DNA of 64,000 nucleotides from Flavobacteriales bacterium (GCA_027067965.1 JAMOUV010000033.1:22026-86025), one strand, 5' to 3'; positions 53,758 through 63,364 are shown, counted from the stretch's first letter. Numbers and translations: made by a program. Notes: generated from the letters alone by a model not told the origin.

Positions 53758-55164
53758 ATGGAGTGGTCAATGATAATTCCGTGGTTAATAGTTATTTTAT
53801 TTGTTATCGGCTATATTGCCATAGCCACCGAACATAATTTAAAGGTTGATAAGACCGTTCCCGCTTTGGTCATGGCAGCGGTTTTATGGACTCTGTTGAG
53901 TATGGCTTTCAAAGCGGGTTGGATTAATGTCATAGATGCGGAAGGACATATTTATACCTATTTGGACGGCGAGTCTGCCGAAGAAGGATTTAAAAATATT
54001 TTATTACACCATTTGGCTAAAATCAGTGAAATATTGATTTTTTTGGTAGGCGCAATGACCATCGTGGAATTGATAGATTTGCACCGCGGATTTGAAATAA
54101 TCAAATTAAAAATCCATACCGACAGCCGCAGGAAATTACTTTGGATTATCGGTATATTGGCGTTTTTTCTTTCGGCGGTAATCGATAACCTTACGGCTAC
54201 CATTGTTTTGATTACCTTGTTGCGAAAACTTATTTATGACAATAAATCCAGGATTTGGTATGCTTCGATGATTGTTATTGCGGCAAATGCCGGTGGCGCA
54301 TGGTCGCCCATCGGAGACGTAACCACCACGATGTTATGGATTGCGCATAAAACCTCGGTTCTCGGCCTGATAGAGCATGTAATAGCGCCTTCGTTGATTA
54401 ATTTTTTCATACCGATGTTTATAGTTTCCAGATTTAGTGTATTTAACGGAAAACTCAATCATATAGATGAAAACGGGGAGAAAAAAATCGAACGTTTGGA
54501 ACTGTTGTTGAGTAGTAAAACAATGCTAATAGTCGGCTTGACTTCCATTGTCATGGTTCCCGTATTCAAAGTCATTACCCATTTACCGCCTTATATGGGT
54601 ATGATGTTGGCATTGGGTATTGTATGGTTGGTATCCGAATTGGTACACCCCGAAGAAGATTTTAGTGCCGAGCGCAAGCATTTATATTCGGCTCATAAAG
54701 CATTATCTCGAATTGAAATGTCCAGTATTTTGTTTTTCCTAGGTATATTATTGGCAGTAGCCACATTGGAAAGTTTGGTTTGGGGCAAAATCCCGGTGGA
54801 CGGCCAAATGGTCGATGCCAATTCCTTGCAATATTTGGCTTACAAATTATCGCAAATTTTACCTAATGAAGAAGTTTTGATTATTCTCTTAGGTATGTTA
54901 AGTGCTATTATCGATAATGTACCATTAGTAGCTGCCACAATGAGCATGTTTTCCTGGCCCGAAGATCATGTATTTTGGCATCAGATTGCCTATTCGGCCG
55001 GAACCGGAGGTAGTATGCTAATCATCGGTTCGGCTGCCGGAGTAGCGGCTATGGGAATGGAAAAAATCGAATTTTTCTGGTATTTAAAACGAATCAGTTG
55101 GTTGGCATTCCTAGGGTTTATTTCCGGTTTTGTTACATTTTGGTTAGAAAGCATGTTGGCATAG
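53758..55164 (+). CDS. nhaD: Na+/H+ antiporter, NhaD type
   Basis: The 468-residue polytopic inner-membrane protein has about 12 helices. Recognisable NhaD/ion-transporter motifs are LSAVIDNLTATIVLITLLRKLI and NAGGAWSPIGDVTTTMLWIAHKTS, plus a second-half AIIDNVPLVAATMSMF and GTGGSMLIIGSAAGVAAMG repeat. It exports sodium in exchange for protons, aiding pH and salt homeostasis, consistent with a saline or alkaline habitat. It is a single-gene unit. Confidence 0.9.
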   Translation: MEWSMIIPWLIVILFVIGYIAIATEHNLKVDKTVPALVMAAVLWTLLSMAFKAGWINVIDAEGHIYTYLDGESAEEGFKNILLHHLAKISEILIFLVGAMTIVELIDLHRGFEIIKLKIHTDSRRKLLWIIGILAFFLSAVIDNLTATIVLITLLRKLIYDNKSRIWYASMIVIAANAGGAWSPIGDVTTTMLWIAHKTSVLGLIEHVIAPSLINFFIPMFIVSRFSVFNGKLNHIDENGEKKIERLELLLSSKTMLIVGLTSIVMVPVFKVITHLPPYMGMMLALGIVWLVSELVHPEEDFSAERKHLYSAHKALSRIEMSSILFFLGILLAVATLESLVWGKIPVDGQMVDANSLQYLAYKLSQILPNEEVLIILLGMLSAIIDNVPLVAATMSMFSWPEDHVFWHQIAYSAGTGGSMLIIGSAAGVAAMGMEKIEFFWYLKRISWLAFLGFISGFVTFWLESMLA

Positions 55165-55202
55165 GATAAATGCTTTATTTTTTAAGAGTAAAACTTTTTC
55201 AT

Positions 55203-55210
55203 TAAATTTG
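55203..55210 (+). promoter_or_regulatory. Candidate -7 element (TAAATTTG) for the exbB-exbD-tonB-folC operon
   Basis: A TAnnTTTG match 60 bases before the exbB start, after an AT-rich leader. No good -33 partner. Confidence 0.35.
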
Positions 55211-55270
55211 TATTGTGAGTATAATTTAATGATTTATAATACGTTTATATTAAAAATTTAAAATCGGGAT

Positions 55271-55987
55271 ATGAATATAATCATTTTACAGGCCGGAAAA
55301 ATCGCCGATACTTTGGCCACGGCAAGCGAAGGAATAAACGAAGTTTCACAGGAAAAAACCTTAAGCGTCATCGATTTGGTATTAAACTCCGGCACGGCGG
55401 GACTAACGATTATTATTATTTTATTTTTGATGCTTTTCGCCGCATTTTTTATCTATTTCGAACGTTTATCGGCCATCAATTCCGCTTCAAAAATAGACCC
55501 CAATTTCATGAATCAAATTCGTCAATATATCAAGTCTGGTGATTTACAATCGGCACGGGTTTTGGCGCAACAATCGCGGGCACCGGTGGCCCGTTTGATT
55601 GAAAAAGGAATATCCCGTATAGGAAAACCGCTTGATGATATAGTGAAAGCCATAGAAAACGCGGGTAAATTGGAAGTTTATCAATTGGAAAAGAATGTAA
55701 GTATTTTAGCCATGATAGCCGGCGCCGCGCCCATGCTCGGATTTTTAGGTACGGTAATCGGTATGATTTTGGCATTTCATAATATGGCCAGTTCGGGCGG
55801 AAAAATCGAAGTTCAATCATTGGCTCAAGGCATTTATACGGCAATGACTACCACGGTGGCCGGTTTAATTGTCGGTATTATCGCTTATATTTTTTATAAT
55901 CATTTGGTGGTGAAAACCGATAAAATTGTCCATAAAATGGAAGCCAATGTAGTTGAATTTCTTGATGTATTGAACGAACCCGCATAA
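55271..55987 (+). CDS. exbB: ExbB/TolQ/MotA-family proton channel subunit
   Basis: The 238-residue protein has three membrane helices (about 45-65, 140-162, 185-205) with the channel signature GAAPMLGFLGTVIGMILAFHNMA and ALGIY-type region (LAQGIYTAMTTTVAGLIVGIIAYIFYNHLV). With ExbD and TonB it couples the proton motive force to outer-membrane transport. The N-terminal 38 residues form an unusual extension before the first helix. It begins a four-gene operon. Confidence 0.9.
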   Translation: MNIIILQAGKIADTLATASEGINEVSQEKTLSVIDLVLNSGTAGLTIIIILFLMLFAAFFIYFERLSAINSASKIDPNFMNQIRQYIKSGDLQSARVLAQQSRAPVARLIEKGISRIGKPLDDIVKAIENAGKLEVYQLEKNVSILAMIAGAAPMLGFLGTVIGMILAFHNMASSGGKIEVQSLAQGIYTAMTTTVAGLIVGIIAYIFYNHLVVKTDKIVHKMEANVVEFLDVLNEPA

Positions 55988-55997
55988 TTTAGCATAC

Positions 55998-56390
55998 ATG
56001 GATTTTAAAGGAAGAAATAAAGTAAGTCCCGAATTCAGCATGGCCTCCATGACCGATATTGTATTTTTATTGCTGATTTTTTTCATGCTGACATCCACCT
56101 TGGTTGCCGTGGATGCTTTGGATTTACAATTGCCTAAAGCCGAAGGAAAAACCGAGAAAAGTCAAGATGTAGCGGTAAGTATTACGAAAGATTTGACTTT
56201 CTATATTGATAAAAAACCGGTTAAAAAAGATGATTTGGAAGTATTGCTCAAGGCCAAAATGCAGCATTCGGATAAACCGGTAGTCATTCTCAGAGCCGAA
56301 GAAGGCGTGCCCATTGAAGAAGTGGTTTACGTGATGGATATCGCTAACCGGAACGATTATAAATTAATTTTAGCCGTAAGGCCGGAATAA
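55998..56390 (+). CDS. exbD: ExbD/TolR-family protein
   Basis: The 130-residue bitopic protein has the usual N-terminal helix MASMTDIVFLLLIFFMLTSTLV, including the conserved Asp of the proton path, and a periplasmic domain ending LILAVRPE. It partners with the ExbB-like protein encoded 10 bases upstream. Confidence 0.9.
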   Translation: MDFKGRNKVSPEFSMASMTDIVFLLLIFFMLTSTLVAVDALDLQLPKAEGKTEKSQDVAVSITKDLTFYIDKKPVKKDDLEVLLKAKMQHSDKPVVILRAEEGVPIEEVVYVMDIANRNDYKLILAVRPE

Positions 56391-56392
56391 TC

Positions 56393-57172
56393 ATGCTACA
56401 AACCGAACACGAAAAAAAAGCATTTGTAGAAACCGTCATAGTCATGGCTATATTGGTGGCACTTATGTTTATTACCGGACTTAAATATTTGGATCCGCCG
56501 CCACCGGGAAATATTGCCGTTAATTTCGGCTTTTCCGATCGGGGAAGCGGCACTAAACAACCCGAAACCCCCAGCCCTTCCACCAAAAAAATTACACCGC
56601 CCCCTCAACCTCAACAAACAGTAAAAAAAGAAGAAATCTTAACGCAACAATCCGAGGATGCCCCTGTTATTAAATCCGAAAAGAAGAAAAAGAAACAAAA
56701 AAAGGAAGAAAAACCGAAGAAACGACCTCCCAAACCGTCCAAAGAAACCTCGGAAGTTTTGGAAAATATTTTTAATGCTCCCGAAGGAGACAATTCTTCC
56801 GATTCCGAAGGAAACGATAAAGGTGTCCGGGGAGATAAAGGTAATCCCGGAGGCGACAAAAATTCCGGAAAATACTATGGAACGGGAGGTTCCGGCGGAG
56901 GAGACCCCAATTATAAATTGGGGAGCAGGAGAGCATTAATAAAACCCAAACCTTCCTATAAATGTAATGAAGAAGGTATAGTGGTTGTAAGGATTACGGT
57001 TGACCGAAAGGGTAACGTCATTCGTGCCGTAAAAGCCCAAGGTACAACCGGTTCTACATGTTTGACTGAAGCCGCCATAAGGGCAGCCATGAAAACCAAA
57101 TGGGAAGCAGCACCGGCCGGACCAAGTCAACAGATTGGTACTATCATTTACAGATTTAAACTAACTGAATGA
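56393..57172 (+). CDS. tonB: TonB-like energy transducer
   Basis: The 259-residue protein has one N-terminal helix (about 13-32), a proline/lysine-rich periplasmic spacer (about 45-150, with PPPP and KKKK-type runs), a Gly/Asn/Asp-rich stretch, and a C-terminal TonB domain (about 185-259: KCNEEGIVVVRITVDRKGNVIRA ... AAIRAAMKTKWEAAP ... IGTIIYRFKLTE). It would bridge to the TonB box of outer-membrane receptors. Stop and start overlap with folC by four bases. Confidence 0.88.
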   Translation: MLQTEHEKKAFVETVIVMAILVALMFITGLKYLDPPPPGNIAVNFGFSDRGSGTKQPETPSPSTKKITPPPQPQQTVKKEEILTQQSEDAPVIKSEKKKKKQKKEEKPKKRPPKPSKETSEVLENIFNAPEGDNSSDSEGNDKGVRGDKGNPGGDKNSGKYYGTGGSGGGDPNYKLGSRRALIKPKPSYKCNEEGIVVVRITVDRKGNVIRAVKAQGTTGSTCLTEAAIRAAMKTKWEAAPAGPSQQIGTIIYRFKLTE

Positions 57173-58386
57173 AAACTTATGAAGAAACATTGGATTGGAT
57201 GTATTCCAAATTGCCAATGTATCAAAAAACCGGTAAAAATGCATTAAAAAAAGACTTAACAAACATTACCAAATTTCTCGATTACATCAAACATCCCGAA
57301 CAAAAATTTCGGGCCGTGCATGTGGCGGGCACTAACGGAAAGGGCTCCGTCTCTCACATGATTGCCTCCGTCTTAATAGAGGCGGGCTATAAAGTGGGCT
57401 TATACACCTCGCCTCATTTAAAGGATTTCCGTGAACGAATCACTGTCAATGGCAAACCCATTCGTAAAAAGTATGTGATGGGATTTATTAATCGCTATCA
57501 CGATTTTTTGGAAGAAAATGCATTGAGTTTCTTTGAAATGACCGTGGCAATGGCTTTTGAATATTTTGCCAAACATAAAGTGGATTTGGCGGTAATAGAA
57601 ACCGGCATGGGCGGACGATTGGATTCTACCAATGTGATTATGCCCATTTTGACTATTATTACGAATATTCAAAAGGATCACACCGAATTTCTGGGAGAGA
57701 CTTTAAAAGAAATTGCCGCCGAAAAAGCGGGTATTATTAAACCCGGAATTCCGGTCATCGTAGGAGAAATGGAACCTGATATTATGAAAGTAATACGTGA
57801 ATTTGCCGAAAAATCGGGTGCGGAATTTATTATGGCCCCCGGCGAAGCGGGGTTTTACGAAACCGATTTAAAAGGTCCTTATCAAAAAAGAAACTTGCCT
57901 ATAGTCATTGAAGCGATTAATCATTTGCGTGCTTTGGGGTTTGCCGTAAGCGAACCGTTGCTGGTATCCGGTTTGATGAAGGTCAAACAAAATACCGGAT
58001 TTAGAGGACGTTGGGATATCACTTCATTTAGGCCTCTTATTTTGTTTGATACGGCTCATAATCCGGCGGCCATTAAAATCGTGATGGATGAAATTAAGAA
58101 AATGGATGTGGACAACAAACATTTTGTCTTGAGTTTCGTAAAAGGAAAGGACGTAAATGAAATGTTGTCTTATTTTCCGCAGGACGGCCGATTCTACATT
58201 TCACAAGCCCGGATTCCGCGTGCATTGCCCAAAGAGAAATTAGCCGAAATAATGGAGGCGCGGGGGCTCGATTATTCGGTTTATGAAAATTTAAATGATG
58301 CATTCGAAGCGGCTAAAGAAAAGGCCGATGAGAACGATCTGATTTTTGTGGGCGGTAGCACTTTTACCGTGGCCGAACTTATTTAA
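57169..58386 (+). CDS. folC: Folylpolyglutamate synthase / dihydrofolate synthase
   Basis: FolC adds glutamate to dihydropteroate and to folates. The 405-residue Mur-ligase-type enzyme has the P-loop VAGTNGKGSVSHMIASVL near residue 50, FEMTVAMAFEYFAKHKVDLAVIETGMGGRLDSTN and the DTAHNPAA motif near residue 290. It shares architecture with Mur ligases but is clearly FolC. It is the last gene of the ExbB-ExbD-TonB operon and is convergent with the TtcA-like gene, whose end overlaps its own by four bases. Confidence 0.93.
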   Translation: MKTYEETLDWMYSKLPMYQKTGKNALKKDLTNITKFLDYIKHPEQKFRAVHVAGTNGKGSVSHMIASVLIEAGYKVGLYTSPHLKDFRERITVNGKPIRKKYVMGFINRYHDFLEENALSFFEMTVAMAFEYFAKHKVDLAVIETGMGGRLDSTNVIMPILTIITNIQKDHTEFLGETLKEIAAEKAGIIKPGIPVIVGEMEPDIMKVIREFAEKSGAEFIMAPGEAGFYETDLKGPYQKRNLPIVIEAINHLRALGFAVSEPLLVSGLMKVKQNTGFRGRWDITSFRPLILFDTAHNPAAIKIVMDEIKKMDVDNKHFVLSFVKGKDVNEMLSYFPQDGRFYISQARIPRALPKEKLAEIMEARGLDYSVYENLNDAFEAAKEKADENDLIFVGGSTFTVAELI

Positions 58387-59126
58387 TCGGGATAAGAAGG
58401 AAGATATTCTTTTTTAATATGATGAATGGCGGTAAAGATATTTTTTACCGCATGGGGATTTATTTCATGTAAATCTTTGATTAGTTTGCGGAATTTTTCT
58501 CTATCGTTTCCGGCTGCATAAGGACAATTGTAGGCCACCGGTTCATATCCGATCAATTCGGTATAACGAACGGCTTCGGCGTTAGATACATATATGAAAG
58601 GGCGGATGATTTCCAATTTGTTTTCAAACATTTTTAATTTAACGGGAAAAGCACTTGTTTCCGCATGGTAAATCATATTCATTAGAAGGGTTTCGACGAC
58701 ATCGTCCCGGTTATGTCCGAAGGCCACTTTATTGAATCCACGGGATACGGCATATTCAAATATCAATTTCCGGCGGTTCCATGCACAATAAAAACATGGA
58801 TGTTTTCTGTGATTTACAATTTTGATGTCGTTTTTAATGTATATAAACGGAATCCGGCGTTCTAGACAAAATTTTTCGATTTTTTCTTTTTCAATCCGGT
58901 AACCCACATCGGTTAATTCGATATTTACCGCCACTAAGTCGAAGGAAAAATCGAAATATTTTTTGCGATTGTTCAAAGCGTCCAACAGCACCATGCTATC
59001 CTTTCCGCCCGAAACGGCTACCAAAATTCTGTCGCCTTCTTCTATTAATTGATAATCTTCGATGGCTTTGGCTACTTTAAAGCGTACTTTTTCCAGAAAT
59101 TTTTTATCGTTTTTTTTCATATTCAT
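58383..59126 (-). CDS. ttcA: TtcA-like tRNA thiolation PP-loop protein
   Basis: The ATG at 59126 gives about 247 residues; the frame stays open upstream but without sense. The N-type ATP pyrophosphatase motif SGGKDSMVLL is near residue 40, followed by CFYCAWNRRKLIFEYA and CPYAAGNDREK, the Cys patterns that hold the cluster in TtcA-type enzymes. It likely makes 2-thiocytidine in tRNA. The upstream ATG at 59228 seems too far from the conserved core. Confidence 0.85.
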   Translation of the reverse strand: MNMKKNDKKFLEKVRFKVAKAIEDYQLIEEGDRILVAVSGGKDSMVLLDALNNRKKYFDFSFDLVAVNIELTDVGYRIEKEKIEKFCLERRIPFIYIKNDIKIVNHRKHPCFYCAWNRRKLIFEYAVSRGFNKVAFGHNRDDVVETLLMNMIYHAETSAFPVKLKMFENKLEIIRPFIYVSNAEAVRYTELIGYEPVAYNCPYAAGNDREKFRKLIKDLHEINPHAVKNIFTAIHHIKKEYLPSYPD

Positions 59127-59244
59127 AAAAAAACCGCCTTTGCAAGATAAGGTAAAATTATTATTGTCCGGCTTAATCGCGGACAAACATTTGTGAAAAA
59201 TTGTTTTTTTTCCGATTTTGTCCCTCAATTCATGTAATTAAGTA

Positions 59245-59823
59245 ATGAAAAAATTTATAGGCAAATTAATTTTAAAACTTTTCGGATGGAGGCATAAAGT
59301 CCCCGAAGAATACCGGATTTCGAAAGGTGTGATGATTGGCGCGCCGCACACAAGTAATTGGGATATTGTTTTTAGTTTGGCCGGCATGTGGGCGGCCGGT
59401 TACCGGCCTAAATTTTTTATTAAAAAAGAATGGATTGATAATCCTTTTGTCGGGTGGTTGATCAAATGGTTGGGCGGCATTCCGGTGGACCGTTCCAAAC
59501 GAAATAATTTGGTGGATCATTCGGTGGAAATGCTGAATAGTGCGGATAAATTGATCTTGTTGGTTCCGGTGGAAGGTACCCGGAAAAGGGTTAAGGCATG
59601 GAAAAAGGGTTTTTATTATATCGCTTTGCGTTCGGGACTTCCCGTGATTTTGGCCTATTTGGATTATAAGAAAAAAGAAGCGGGTGTAGGTAAAATCATG
59701 AAATTAAGCGGTGATTTTGAAAAAGATATGTTGGAAATCGAAGAATTTTATAAACATATTACGGCCAAATACCCCGAGAAATATAATCCGAAGATTTTTT
59801 TGAGAGAAAAAGAACAAAATTAA
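59245..59823 (+). CDS. PlsC-like acyltransferase family protein
   Basis: The 192-residue protein has the acyltransferase signature APHTSNWDIVFSL near residue 33 (HxxxxD motif), GGIPVDRSKRNN and VPVEGTRKRVKAWKKGFYYIAL, all typical of 1-acylglycerol-3-phosphate acyltransferase relatives. It lacks membrane helices, so it may be peripheral. The exact acceptor is unknown. Divergent from the TtcA-like gene. Confidence 0.85.
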   Translation: MKKFIGKLILKLFGWRHKVPEEYRISKGVMIGAPHTSNWDIVFSLAGMWAAGYRPKFFIKKEWIDNPFVGWLIKWLGGIPVDRSKRNNLVDHSVEMLNSADKLILLVPVEGTRKRVKAWKKGFYYIALRSGLPVILAYLDYKKKEAGVGKIMKLSGDFEKDMLEIEEFYKHITAKYPEKYNPKIFLREKEQN

Positions 59824-59871
59824 TATACTAAGCGATTACGGGCATGTAATTGAAAATAAGCCGGTTTTCTA

Positions 59872-60672
59872 TTAGTTTTGCTCATCTTCCGCCAAGTTAT
59901 CGGCAATAATTTCGGCCAAATCCAGCACTTTTACTTCTTGTTCTTTATTGAAATGTTTGATTCCGTCTGTAATCATGGTATTGCAAAAAGCACATGCCGT
60001 AATAATTACATCGGGTTCGGTTTGTAGGGCTTCACGGGTGCGGTACACAAAAATTTCTTCTTTCTGCGGTTCGGCTTCTTTGAACATTTGGGCGCCTCCT
60101 GCTCCGCAACAAACGGCATTTTCCCTATGATGAGGCATTTCACGAATTTCAATTCCCGATAATTTAATCGTATTTCTGGGGGCTTCGTACTGGTCGTTGC
60201 CGCGTCCCAGATAACAAGGGTCGTGGTAGGTAAAATTTTTCTTAATAAAATCCGTTTCTTTTACTTTTATTTTTCCTTGGGCCAGTAAGTTTTCCAATAA
60301 TTCGGAATGGTGAATAACCTCATACCGGCCGCCTAATTCGGGGTATTCGTTTTTAAAGGTATTATAGCAGTGCGGGCAGGTGGTGATAATTTTTTTTACG
60401 CCATAGCCGTTCATTATTTCTATATTGGTCATGGCTTGCATTTGAAACAAAAATTCATTTCCCGCTCGTTTGGCCGGATCGCCCGAGCAACTCTCTTCAT
60501 CGCCCAAGACACCGAATTCCACGCCGGCTTCTTGAAGTAATTTCACAAATGCCCGGGTGATTTTCTTGGCCCGGTCGTCATAACTTCCCATACATCCCAC
60601 CCAATATAAATATTCGGGAGTTTTGCCTTCCGATGCCCATTGCGCCATTGTTTTTACTTGTAATTGAGCCAT
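59872..60672 (-). CDS. HdrB-like CCG-domain Fe-S protein
   Basis: The 266-residue protein has two CCG domains: LYWVGCMGSYDDRAKKITRAF with CSGDPAKR and TTCPHCYNTFKNEYP, then YHDPCYLGRGNDQYEAPRN, NAVCCGAGGAQMF and TACAFCNTMITDG. These are the cluster-binding CCG motifs of heterodisulfide-reductase subunit B-type proteins. The protein would accept electrons from the Fe-S membrane protein encoded just downstream in the window (61023-62345, upstream in transcription). The precise acceptor is unknown. Confidence 0.9.
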   Translation of the reverse strand: MAQLQVKTMAQWASEGKTPEYLYWVGCMGSYDDRAKKITRAFVKLLQEAGVEFGVLGDEESCSGDPAKRAGNEFLFQMQAMTNIEIMNGYGVKKIITTCPHCYNTFKNEYPELGGRYEVIHHSELLENLLAQGKIKVKETDFIKKNFTYHDPCYLGRGNDQYEAPRNTIKLSGIEIREMPHHRENAVCCGAGGAQMFKEAEPQKEEIFVYRTREALQTEPDVIITACAFCNTMITDGIKHFNKEQEVKVLDLAEIIADNLAEDEQN

Positions 60673-60760
60673 AGATTTGTTTTTTTTGTGTGCTTTAACC
60701 TTAACCTTAACTTATTTATTTATAATCTCTTTGATCTTAATCTTTAATTCTTAATTTTTA

Positions 60761-60812
60761 GTTATTCACTCTTTCACTAATCCACTAATCCACTAAAACA
60801 CTCCTTCACTCT
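60761..60812. repeat. CACT-type degenerate heptad array
   Basis: Runs of ACTAATCC, CACTAAAACACTCC and TTCACTCT units. The 22-base core CACTAAAACACT...TTCACTCT also occurs at 60996-61018, and its reverse complement at 40149-40220. Confidence 0.7.
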
Positions 60813-60828
60813 ATTTAAGATGCCTCCC

Positions 60829-60905
60829 GCCTGAGGCGGACACGGCGTCGCTTCTCCGATTGATATCGGAATCGCTTCTCAAACCCAAAGGGTGAGGCAA
60901 GCCCC
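60829..60905. repeat. Cluster of short palindromes between two Fe-S protein genes
   Basis: Contains CCGCCT-G-AGGCGG (perfect), TCCGATTGATATCGGA (perfect arms) and CCC-AAA-GGG, next to GAGGCAAGCCCCTCGGC. GC is higher than the surrounding AT-rich DNA. The stretch 60673-61022 therefore holds only repeats. Confidence 0.6.
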
Positions 60906-60951
60906 TCGGCATGACACATTCCATTCTTAGTTATTCGTTTTTAGTTTTTAA

Positions 60952-61020
60952 TTATTCACTATTACACTATTACACTAATTCACTAACACACTAACACACT
61001 AAAACACTCCTTCACTCTTT
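60952..61020. repeat. CACTATTACACT-type degenerate heptad array
   Basis: Repeats of CACTATTA, CACTAATT, CACTAACA and CACTAAAACACTCC units; shares an exact stretch with the array at 60761. It lies immediately downstream of the 61023-62345 gene, on the same strand as it is transcribed. Confidence 0.7.
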
Positions 61021-61022
61021 AA

Positions 61023-62345
61023 TTATTCATTAACCCAATTAAGCCGGTCCGCTTGGCTATATTGCCATGGAGCGCCGTTGTTTTCGATATTGGTAAACAT
61101 CAAATTCAATTCGGCCGGGGCGGCGCTTTCTTCCAGGACCAAATATTGTCTTAGTTGGATAATGACATCCATCGGGTCGTTTTCCACCGGACATTCTTCC
61201 ACGCAAGCATTACAAGTGGTGCAGGCCCAAATTTCTTCTTTGGAAATATAATCAAACAAGGATTTGCCGTCATCTTCGAATTTTCCTTGCCGGTCAATGA
61301 TTTTTCCTATTTCTTCCGTTCGGTCTCTTACGTCCATCATAATTTTCCGGGGGGATAATTTTTTTCCGGTGCTATTGGCCGGACATACATCCGAACATCG
61401 CCCGCATTCGGTACAGGTATAAGCATTGAGAATATTGATCCATTTCAGGTCAAAAATATCTTTGGCGCCGAATCGTTCCGGTTCTTCGTCTTCTTCGGGC
61501 ATGGCATACGGATCTGCATTGGGGTCCATCATTAATTCCACTTGTTTCTTGACGCTTTCCAGATTGTCCAATTTGCCTAATGGCGGTAATTTGGCATAAA
61601 AAGTATTGGGGAATGCCAAAAGGATGTGATAATGTTTGGAAATGTATAAATAGTTAAGAAAAATTAATATCCCTACGATATGAAACCACCATGCGGCCCG
61701 TTCCATGAAGACCAGTGACGCAGGATCATCGGGAATGATTTTTAATAGCAAACCGCTAATGGGAAAACTCCCGACAATGCCTTCCTTGAAATAGTAATGT
61801 CCGTATTGTAGCAGTTGTAGTTTATAATCGGCGGCATTCATCAGCAAAAAAGCGGACATCAAAACAAATTCGAAATATAGAATAAGATTGGCGTCTTTTT
61901 TAGGCCAGCCCTCCATTTCGGGCATATTGAATCGCCAAAGTTTAATGACGTTTCTTCTTATCCAAAACAAGATTACGGCTACAATAACCAGTATGGCCAA
62001 TATTTCGAAAGCGGCTATCAGGAAGTTATATAGCCCGCCGGCAAATCTTAAAACACGGTGGGTGCCGAATATACCGTCGATAATAATTTCAATAACTTCG
62101 ATATTGATGATAATAAACCCTAAATATACCGCCAAGTGGAGTAGGGCGGGTATGGGGCGTTTGAACATTTTCTTTTGCCCGAATGCCTTAAGCAGCATGT
62201 TGCGCCAACGTTCTTTTTTTCGGTCACTCCGGTTATACGGGCGGCCGAGTTTAATGTTGCGAATGGTTTTTCGAAGGTTATAACCGAAATATCCGGCTCC
62301 TGCAGCCAAAATAATGATGAAAAGAATATTGTCGATATATGACAT
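61023..62345 (-). CDS. Membrane Fe-S protein (HdrC-like, with two 4Fe-4S motifs)
   Basis: The 440-residue protein has about six membrane helices in the N-terminal 250 residues, then a soluble part with two 4Fe-4S motifs: CTECGRCSDVCPANSTGK near residue 315 and CTTCNACVEECPVENDP near 377. This combination is a quinone-linked Fe-S reductase subunit that probably passes electrons to the HdrB-like protein. It overlaps the MCE gene by one base, so the operon is MCE, Fe-S membrane protein, HdrB-like. Confidence 0.88.
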   Translation of the reverse strand: MSYIDNILFIIILAAGAGYFGYNLRKTIRNIKLGRPYNRSDRKKERWRNMLLKAFGQKKMFKRPIPALLHLAVYLGFIIINIEVIEIIIDGIFGTHRVLRFAGGLYNFLIAAFEILAILVIVAVILFWIRRNVIKLWRFNMPEMEGWPKKDANLILYFEFVLMSAFLLMNAADYKLQLLQYGHYYFKEGIVGSFPISGLLLKIIPDDPASLVFMERAAWWFHIVGILIFLNYLYISKHYHILLAFPNTFYAKLPPLGKLDNLESVKKQVELMMDPNADPYAMPEEDEEPERFGAKDIFDLKWINILNAYTCTECGRCSDVCPANSTGKKLSPRKIMMDVRDRTEEIGKIIDRQGKFEDDGKSLFDYISKEEIWACTTCNACVEECPVENDPMDVIIQLRQYLVLEESAAPAELNLMFTNIENNGAPWQYSQADRLNWVNE

Positions 62346-63268
62346 TATTTTTGGGTTTTGTTTTTCTTGTCTTTACGTCCGAAAACCGAGAAATGCACAT
62401 AACGTTTGGGATGGGCTTGCATGTCTTGTAGCAACGCGTTTAAACTTTCCAATGTCCGGTTCAGATTTCGATAAAGTTTTTCGTCTTTGGTTAGTTTTCC
62501 CAAACTACCTTTACCTTGTTCCAATCCGCTCAGAATACGATTGAGTTTTTTTGTGCTTTCGTTGAGGTTATTGATAACTTGTTCGTATTGGGTTTGAGAT
62601 AATTTTGCGGTAATGATATTCAAATTTTCGCCCGTTTTATTTAGGTTGTCCAAAGTAAATTTAAGGGTTTTTCTATTTTCGGATAAGGTGGCATTTATTT
62701 GTTTGGTTAATTGATCGAGTTTTCCGGTAAGTTGGTTTACATTTTCAAGACTTTGAGATAAATTATGTTGGTTTCGTTCGTTAAATGTTTCATTAAGTTT
62801 AATAATCAATTGATTGGTATTATAGACCAATTCTTCGATTTGTTCTTGTGAATTTCCGATAAGTTCGGTAATTCCTGCTGACGTCACACTTTGCAAGGTA
62901 TCGCCCGATTTGGCCGGTTCGGGTGAATATCCCAATTCAATTTCCAAATTTTTTCCGCCCAGCAATCCGCTTCCCGTGATTTTAATTTTACTGTCTTTCG
63001 GGATGAAATAAGAGCGATCTATATTGACCGTCAGTACTATTTTTCGATCATCGGGGCGAAATTGCATTTTTTCTATACTTCCGATAACCAAACCTTTCAT
63101 TTTGACCGGTGTGGAATTATCAATTCCTTCCACATTATCGAAAATGCTATAAAAAGTGTTGTAATTTTTTAATAAATCTTTGCCTTTCAGAAAATTGTAA
63201 CCCCAAATAGCCAATATAATCGTAATTATTCCGAATAAGGCGGCTTGATATTCCTTACGAATTTTCAT
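62345..63268 (-). CDS. MlaD/MCE-family lipid-transport protein
   Basis: The 307-residue protein has an N-terminal membrane helix (about 9-25), an MCE domain (about 38-115: YSIFDNVEGIDNSTPVKMKGLVIGSIEKMQF ... KITGSGLLGGKNLEIELGYSPEP), and a long coiled coil (about 135-285). MCE proteins bind phospholipid or sterol and form tunnels between membranes. It is the first gene of its operon; the usual permease and ATPase partners (mlaE, mlaF) are not in this window. Confidence 0.9.
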   Translation of the reverse strand: MKIRKEYQAALFGIITIILAIWGYNFLKGKDLLKNYNTFYSIFDNVEGIDNSTPVKMKGLVIGSIEKMQFRPDDRKIVLTVNIDRSYFIPKDSKIKITGSGLLGGKNLEIELGYSPEPAKSGDTLQSVTSAGITELIGNSQEQIEELVYNTNQLIIKLNETFNERNQHNLSQSLENVNQLTGKLDQLTKQINATLSENRKTLKFTLDNLNKTGENLNIITAKLSQTQYEQVINNLNESTKKLNRILSGLEQGKGSLGKLTKDEKLYRNLNRTLESLNALLQDMQAHPKRYVHFSVFGRKDKKNKTQK

Positions 63269-63338
63269 TTTAAATTCATTGTTATTGCAATAATAATTAT
63301 TTTTTCGCTCATAAAGCCCGTTAAAAATTATTTTTTAG

Positions 63339-63346
63339 TATCTTTA
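63339..63346 (+). promoter_or_regulatory. Weak -7-like element (TATCTTTA) before the pRiA4b-like gene
   Basis: One mismatch to TAnnTTTG, 19 bases before the ATG at 63365; no clear -33 element. Divergent from the MCE gene. Confidence 0.3.
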
Positions 63347-63364
63347 GATATTAAAATATAAATT

